Shown: positions 61,606-64,000 of the stretch, in pieces | Position numbering within the stretch: position 1 is the stretch's first letter | How the letters are laid out: the number at the start of each line of letters is the position of its first letter | NCBI RefSeq assembly: GCF_947387555.1 | Contig: NZ_CANDNZ010000003.1 | Span: 434,001 to 498,000, forward strand | Source: Thalassomonas sp. RHCl1 | Lineage (GTDB): Bacteria > Pseudomonadota > Gammaproteobacteria > Enterobacterales > Alteromonadaceae | Length of the DNA stretch: 64,000 bases | Direction: 5' to 3' | Made by a program: the position numbers and the translations under genes | Notes under the pieces: model-generated | The model's database searches: none | What the model was told of the DNA's origin: nothing | Seen by the model: the letters and a program-made list of their open reading frames with translations, nothing else

Positions 61606-62301
61606 TTAGAAATCATTTTCTATTGAATATTTGTCTTTGTATGTTCTAAATTTTGCCTCTAATAAGGCTTCCATTTCAATTGGCATTCTTTTACTCACAA
61701 AGTCACTTTTTTCTTGCACAACTAATTGATTATTTTCTCGTCCTAAAAACAAGTGGAATTGTGACAAAAGCTCTAACTCCATGTGATAGTGTCTTGCTGC
61801 AAAGCTTGCCAAAGTATCACGCATATAAACAGGAGTTTTTTCTTGAACAATAATTTTACCTAAATCCACTTCATCTCCAATAAAGTGAATAGTATTTCCG
61901 ATGGGCAACATGGAATAGATTGCCCATTTAAATGAATCTAGACCTCTAACTAATGGAATTAGACCCGGATGACAATTAATAACTCTATAGCCAGTTTTCT
62001 TAATAAACTCGATAGGTAAAATACCAGCACCTAATACTATAAAATAATCAAAAAACTTCGTTTCTAGGCTTGAAATGTCTTGTACTTTGTTCCATTTCTC
62101 CCCCAACTCTTGAGCAACCTCAAGGGAGCTTTTTGATTCAAATTGATTTGGCCTATGGTTAAACAATACTTCTCGTGTCTTTCTGGGAACAAATGGTAAG
62201 GCATAAAAAGAAATATCTAGCTCTTTATAGTTAGCTAGCTTTCTTGCTACAAATTCAGTTTTATGATGTGGAGCGTCATAGGTTATTAAAGCAATTTTCA
62301 T
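61606..62301 (-). CDS. Sugar nucleotide N-formyltransferase-like protein
   Basis: The 231-residue protein has the formyltransferase core with catalytic N109, H111 and D146 in VINCHPGLIP and GDEVDLGKII, at the same positions as in methionyl-tRNA formyltransferase, but it lacks the tRNA-binding C-terminal domain. Such proteins use 10-formyltetrahydrofolate to formylate an amino sugar nucleotide for O-antigen or capsule. It lies between the aminotransferase and the oxidoreductase genes, 20-26 bp from each. Confidence 0.82.
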   Translation of the reverse strand: MKIALITYDAPHHKTEFVARKLANYKELDISFYALPFVPRKTREVLFNHRPNQFESKSSLEVAQELGEKWNKVQDISSLETKFFDYFIVLGAGILPIEFIKKTGYRVINCHPGLIPLVRGLDSFKWAIYSMLPIGNTIHFIGDEVDLGKIIVQEKTPVYMRDTLASFAARHYHMELELLSQFHLFLGRENNQLVVQEKSDFVSKRMPIEMEALLEAKFRTYKDKYSIENDF

Positions 62302-62327
62302 AATCCATCAATCTATTTATCAATTGT

Positions 62328-63317
62328 TCAGGTGGCATCCACAGAATAATGTCTAGCTTTAGAAATCGACTTATCAGCTAGTGCTAACACTTTCACAACA
62401 CTGAACGCTTCTTCTCCGTTAGATATAGGTTCAACATTATCCTTGATACAATCAATAAAGTGTTTAATTTCAGCATAAAGTGGTTCCTCACGCTTTACCT
62501 CAATAAACACTGGGGAGGCCTTATTAAACATAGGAATTCCGTTTTTTTCGACATGATATTTGTGCTCATAAAAAACAAGTTTTTTTTGCCATGAGCTTTC
62601 GCAGTCATCAAATACCAACATTCCCTTATCACCAACAATCACTAGGCGCTGTTCTTTAAACGGATTGGCCCATGATACGTGAACGTGAGCACCTAACACT
62701 TCTCCAAATCCCAAATTAATAATCGCACTATCTAAATTTTCACCTGATAAAAAACCAACGCCTGTAGCTTCAACAGAAGTTGGAAATTCATTAACTAAAT
62801 CAAGTATCATAGAAACATCATGTGGAGCAAGAGACCACAACACATTCTCCTCGCTTCGAATTCGACCTAAAGACAATCGATTTGAATAGAGGTACTTCAA
62901 TTGACCTAAATAATCAGTTGAAATCAAAGCCTTTATTTTTCTATAAATAGGGTGATAGTGCATCAAGTGACCAATCATTAATATTCGCTTCTTCTTATTC
63001 GCCAAATTATTCAACTTTTCAGCATCGTTCTCGCAAATAGTCATAGGTTTTTCAACAAATACGTGCTTACCACTATTTATCACTTTGCATGCAAGTTCAA
63101 AGTGCGTTGTTGCTGAAGTTGCTATAACTACTCCGTCCACCAAGGGATCTGACAGGACATCTTTGAAATCTTTGACGCAGACATTATATTTATAACTCAA
63201 ATTTTGAGTAGCTAACTGGTCAGTATCTGTAATGGAGTACAATGAATCTAAACTTTTAAGAACCCGCGCAATATTTTTCCCCCAGCTTCCGCAACCAATT
63301 AGAGCAATATTACTCAT
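62328..63317 (-). CDS. Gfo/Idh/MocA-family oxidoreductase, WbpB-like
   Basis: The 329-residue protein has a Rossmann start (NIALIGCGSWGKNIARVLKS), ATSATTHFELACKVINSGKH and the EKPMTICENDAEKL motif, then a C-terminal domain with LAPHDVSMILDL. WbpB-type enzymes oxidise a UDP-amino sugar at C3 for a later transamination. Its ATG overlaps the stop of the upstream membrane-protein gene by 4 bp (63314-63317). Confidence 0.85.
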   Translation of the reverse strand: MSNIALIGCGSWGKNIARVLKSLDSLYSITDTDQLATQNLSYKYNVCVKDFKDVLSDPLVDGVVIATSATTHFELACKVINSGKHVFVEKPMTICENDAEKLNNLANKKKRILMIGHLMHYHPIYRKIKALISTDYLGQLKYLYSNRLSLGRIRSEENVLWSLAPHDVSMILDLVNEFPTSVEATGVGFLSGENLDSAIINLGFGEVLGAHVHVSWANPFKEQRLVIVGDKGMLVFDDCESSWQKKLVFYEHKYHVEKNGIPMFNKASPVFIEVKREEPLYAEIKHFIDCIKDNVEPISNGEEAFSVVKVLALADKSISKARHYSVDAT

Positions 63318-63775
63318 TTTTTAACTCCCAAATATTCACTCGCTTCTTCCAAATCTGAATGCCCCTTTGTCCAAGCAGTCAAGCAAGAAGCAATATATGC
63401 TAATAAAAATACTATTTGGGGTGTCCCCGTTAATAAGAAACTAAGATTGGTGTTTGCTTTTATTGCTGCTACTATACCAACGGTAAAAAGCGTAATTATA
63501 ATTGCAGCAAATAGCAAAACAGATACAAGTGGATATCTACCTTTCATTTCACTAATGCGCTTTGTCATTAATTTTCTATCCACACTTTTTGGAGCAGAAT
63601 GTGTAGACATCGTTATAGATTGTTCTAAAAGCGCGTTTACCTTTTCCGTCCACCGTTGAAGTGAGAACATTATATACACCATGACAATGCTACCTGCTGA
63701 TAATGAAGACCCAATAATAGAAAGTGCAATACTTGCATCCATTTCCAAGTTCAAAAACTCCATAATATTTTCCAT
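63314..63775 (-). CDS. Small membrane protein in the sugar operon
   Basis: The 153-residue product has three hydrophobic spans (about 18-40, 83-105, 112-132) and short polar loops. GAGG is 5 bases before ATG. It overlaps the Gfo/Idh gene by ATGA and follows another unknown gene by 7 bp, so all are in one operon. No family recognised. Confidence 0.65.
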   Translation of the reverse strand: MENIMEFLNLEMDASIALSIIGSSLSAGSIVMVYIMFSLQRWTEKVNALLEQSITMSTHSAPKSVDRKLMTKRISEMKGRYPLVSVLLFAAIIITLFTVGIVAAIKANTNLSFLLTGTPQIVFLLAYIASCLTAWTKGHSDLEEASEYLGVKK

Positions 63776-63782
63776 GCCTGCC

Positions 63783-64000
63783 TCACTTTATTACAATACT
63801 GCTCAAACGATTATGTGAATCTTGATCTAGTAGCAAAGTGAACATACTGTCATCTGCACCTTCTAACTCTTTAAAAGAGATATCTTGCTTATAGAACCAC
63901 TCTGCCACTTCGCTTTTTAATGCTTTTGCAATATTCAAACAAACCCCCTGTTTTTGCTTATGGGCAGAACGTAATGCTCGAGCAATTTTCTCTTTTATTT
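63783..64000 (-). CDS. Unknown protein, C-terminal part at the window edge
   Basis: The frame enters from the right edge and ends at a TGA at 63783-63785, giving the last 71 residues. The stretch has a basic helix (IARALRSAHKQKQGVCLNIA) and an acidic LEGADDSMFTLLLDQDSHNR end. It was not recognised. It is 7 bp upstream of the small membrane-protein gene, which points to the same operon. Confidence 0.55.
   Translation of the reverse strand, partial: IKEKIARALRSAHKQKQGVCLNIAKALKSEVAEWFYKQDISFKELEGADDSMFTLLLDQDSHNRLSSIVIK

Noticed and set aside
1-64000. CRISPR arrays, tRNA or rRNA genes, and a replication origin
   Set aside because: No regularly spaced repeats, no cloverleaf or rRNA-like stretches and no DnaA-box cluster were noticed in reading the window.

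Overview
The window looks like chromosome from a marine gammaproteobacterium of the Alteromonadales, most like Colwelliaceae (Thalassomonas/Thalassotalea type). This is inferred from intermediate GC, several TonB-dependent receptors, PEP-CTERM proteins, secreted proteases with PKD and PPC domains, and gene families common there. No rRNA, tRNA or CRISPR array was seen. Most of the window is accessory: short operons, lone regulators, pseudogenes and insertion-sequence remnants.

Layout. 1-1373: end of a molybdenum hydroxylase cluster (2Fe-2S subunit, XdhC) read leftward, then an HxlR regulator. 2150-5442: a leftward bufferin operon (YHS protein, BufA precursor, BufB MNIO enzyme, BufC partner, DoxX), closed by a terminator and faced by an AraC regulator. 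7236-8972: two lipoproteins (LPP20-like, CsgG-like with TPR). 9367-10245: purU. 10379-15647: an island with a tandem repeat, a SymE-type toxin with a possible antisense RNA, a TIR protein, an M23 lipoprotein, a small secreted peptide with a twin CGxQYxxC motif, a (CAAA)8 tract and a radical SAM/SPASM enzyme. 15669-22504: a phosphonate module (TonB receptor, phnX, FAD oxidoreductase, GntR/UTRA regulator) with a divergent ureidoglycolate-lyase-like gene and two identical operators between them.

24058-28539: a rightward run of unrelated small genes, two of them frameshifted, with integron-like junction motifs, plus an AmiC-type amidase. 28785-36527: methyltransferase, AraC regulator, DUF3703 protein, solute-binding protein, DEAD-box helicase, TonB receptor and FKBP isomerase. 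36693-43154: PEP-CTERM protein, di-haem peroxidase with a fibronectin-III domain, and a TPR histidine kinase/OmpR-type regulator pair; an 11-bp-period direct repeat occurs at two places around this block and may be the regulator's site. 43154-51137: oxidoreductase, PEP-CTERM pseudogene, metallo-beta-lactamase-fold hydrolase, MarR, a TetR pseudogene with an intact 28-bp palindrome before two GST genes, a beta-helix-like secreted protein and a bile-acid/Na+ symporter homologue.

51471-60010: secreted trypsin-like protease, polysaccharide deacetylase, membrane protein, thioredoxin, and a CesT-like chaperone followed by a 929-residue putative type III secretion substrate. 60116-60430 holds fused fragments of IS481- and IS256-type elements. 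60431-64000 is a leftward surface-sugar operon (DegT aminotransferase, formyltransferase, Gfo/Idh oxidoreductase, two unknowns) that probably makes a nucleotide-linked N-formyl amino sugar.

The most interesting items are the peptide/radical-SAM pair next to a hypervariable repeat, the orphan type III chaperone-substrate pair, the phosphonate regulon with its unexplained ureidoglycolate-lyase-like member, and the SymE/TIR block.
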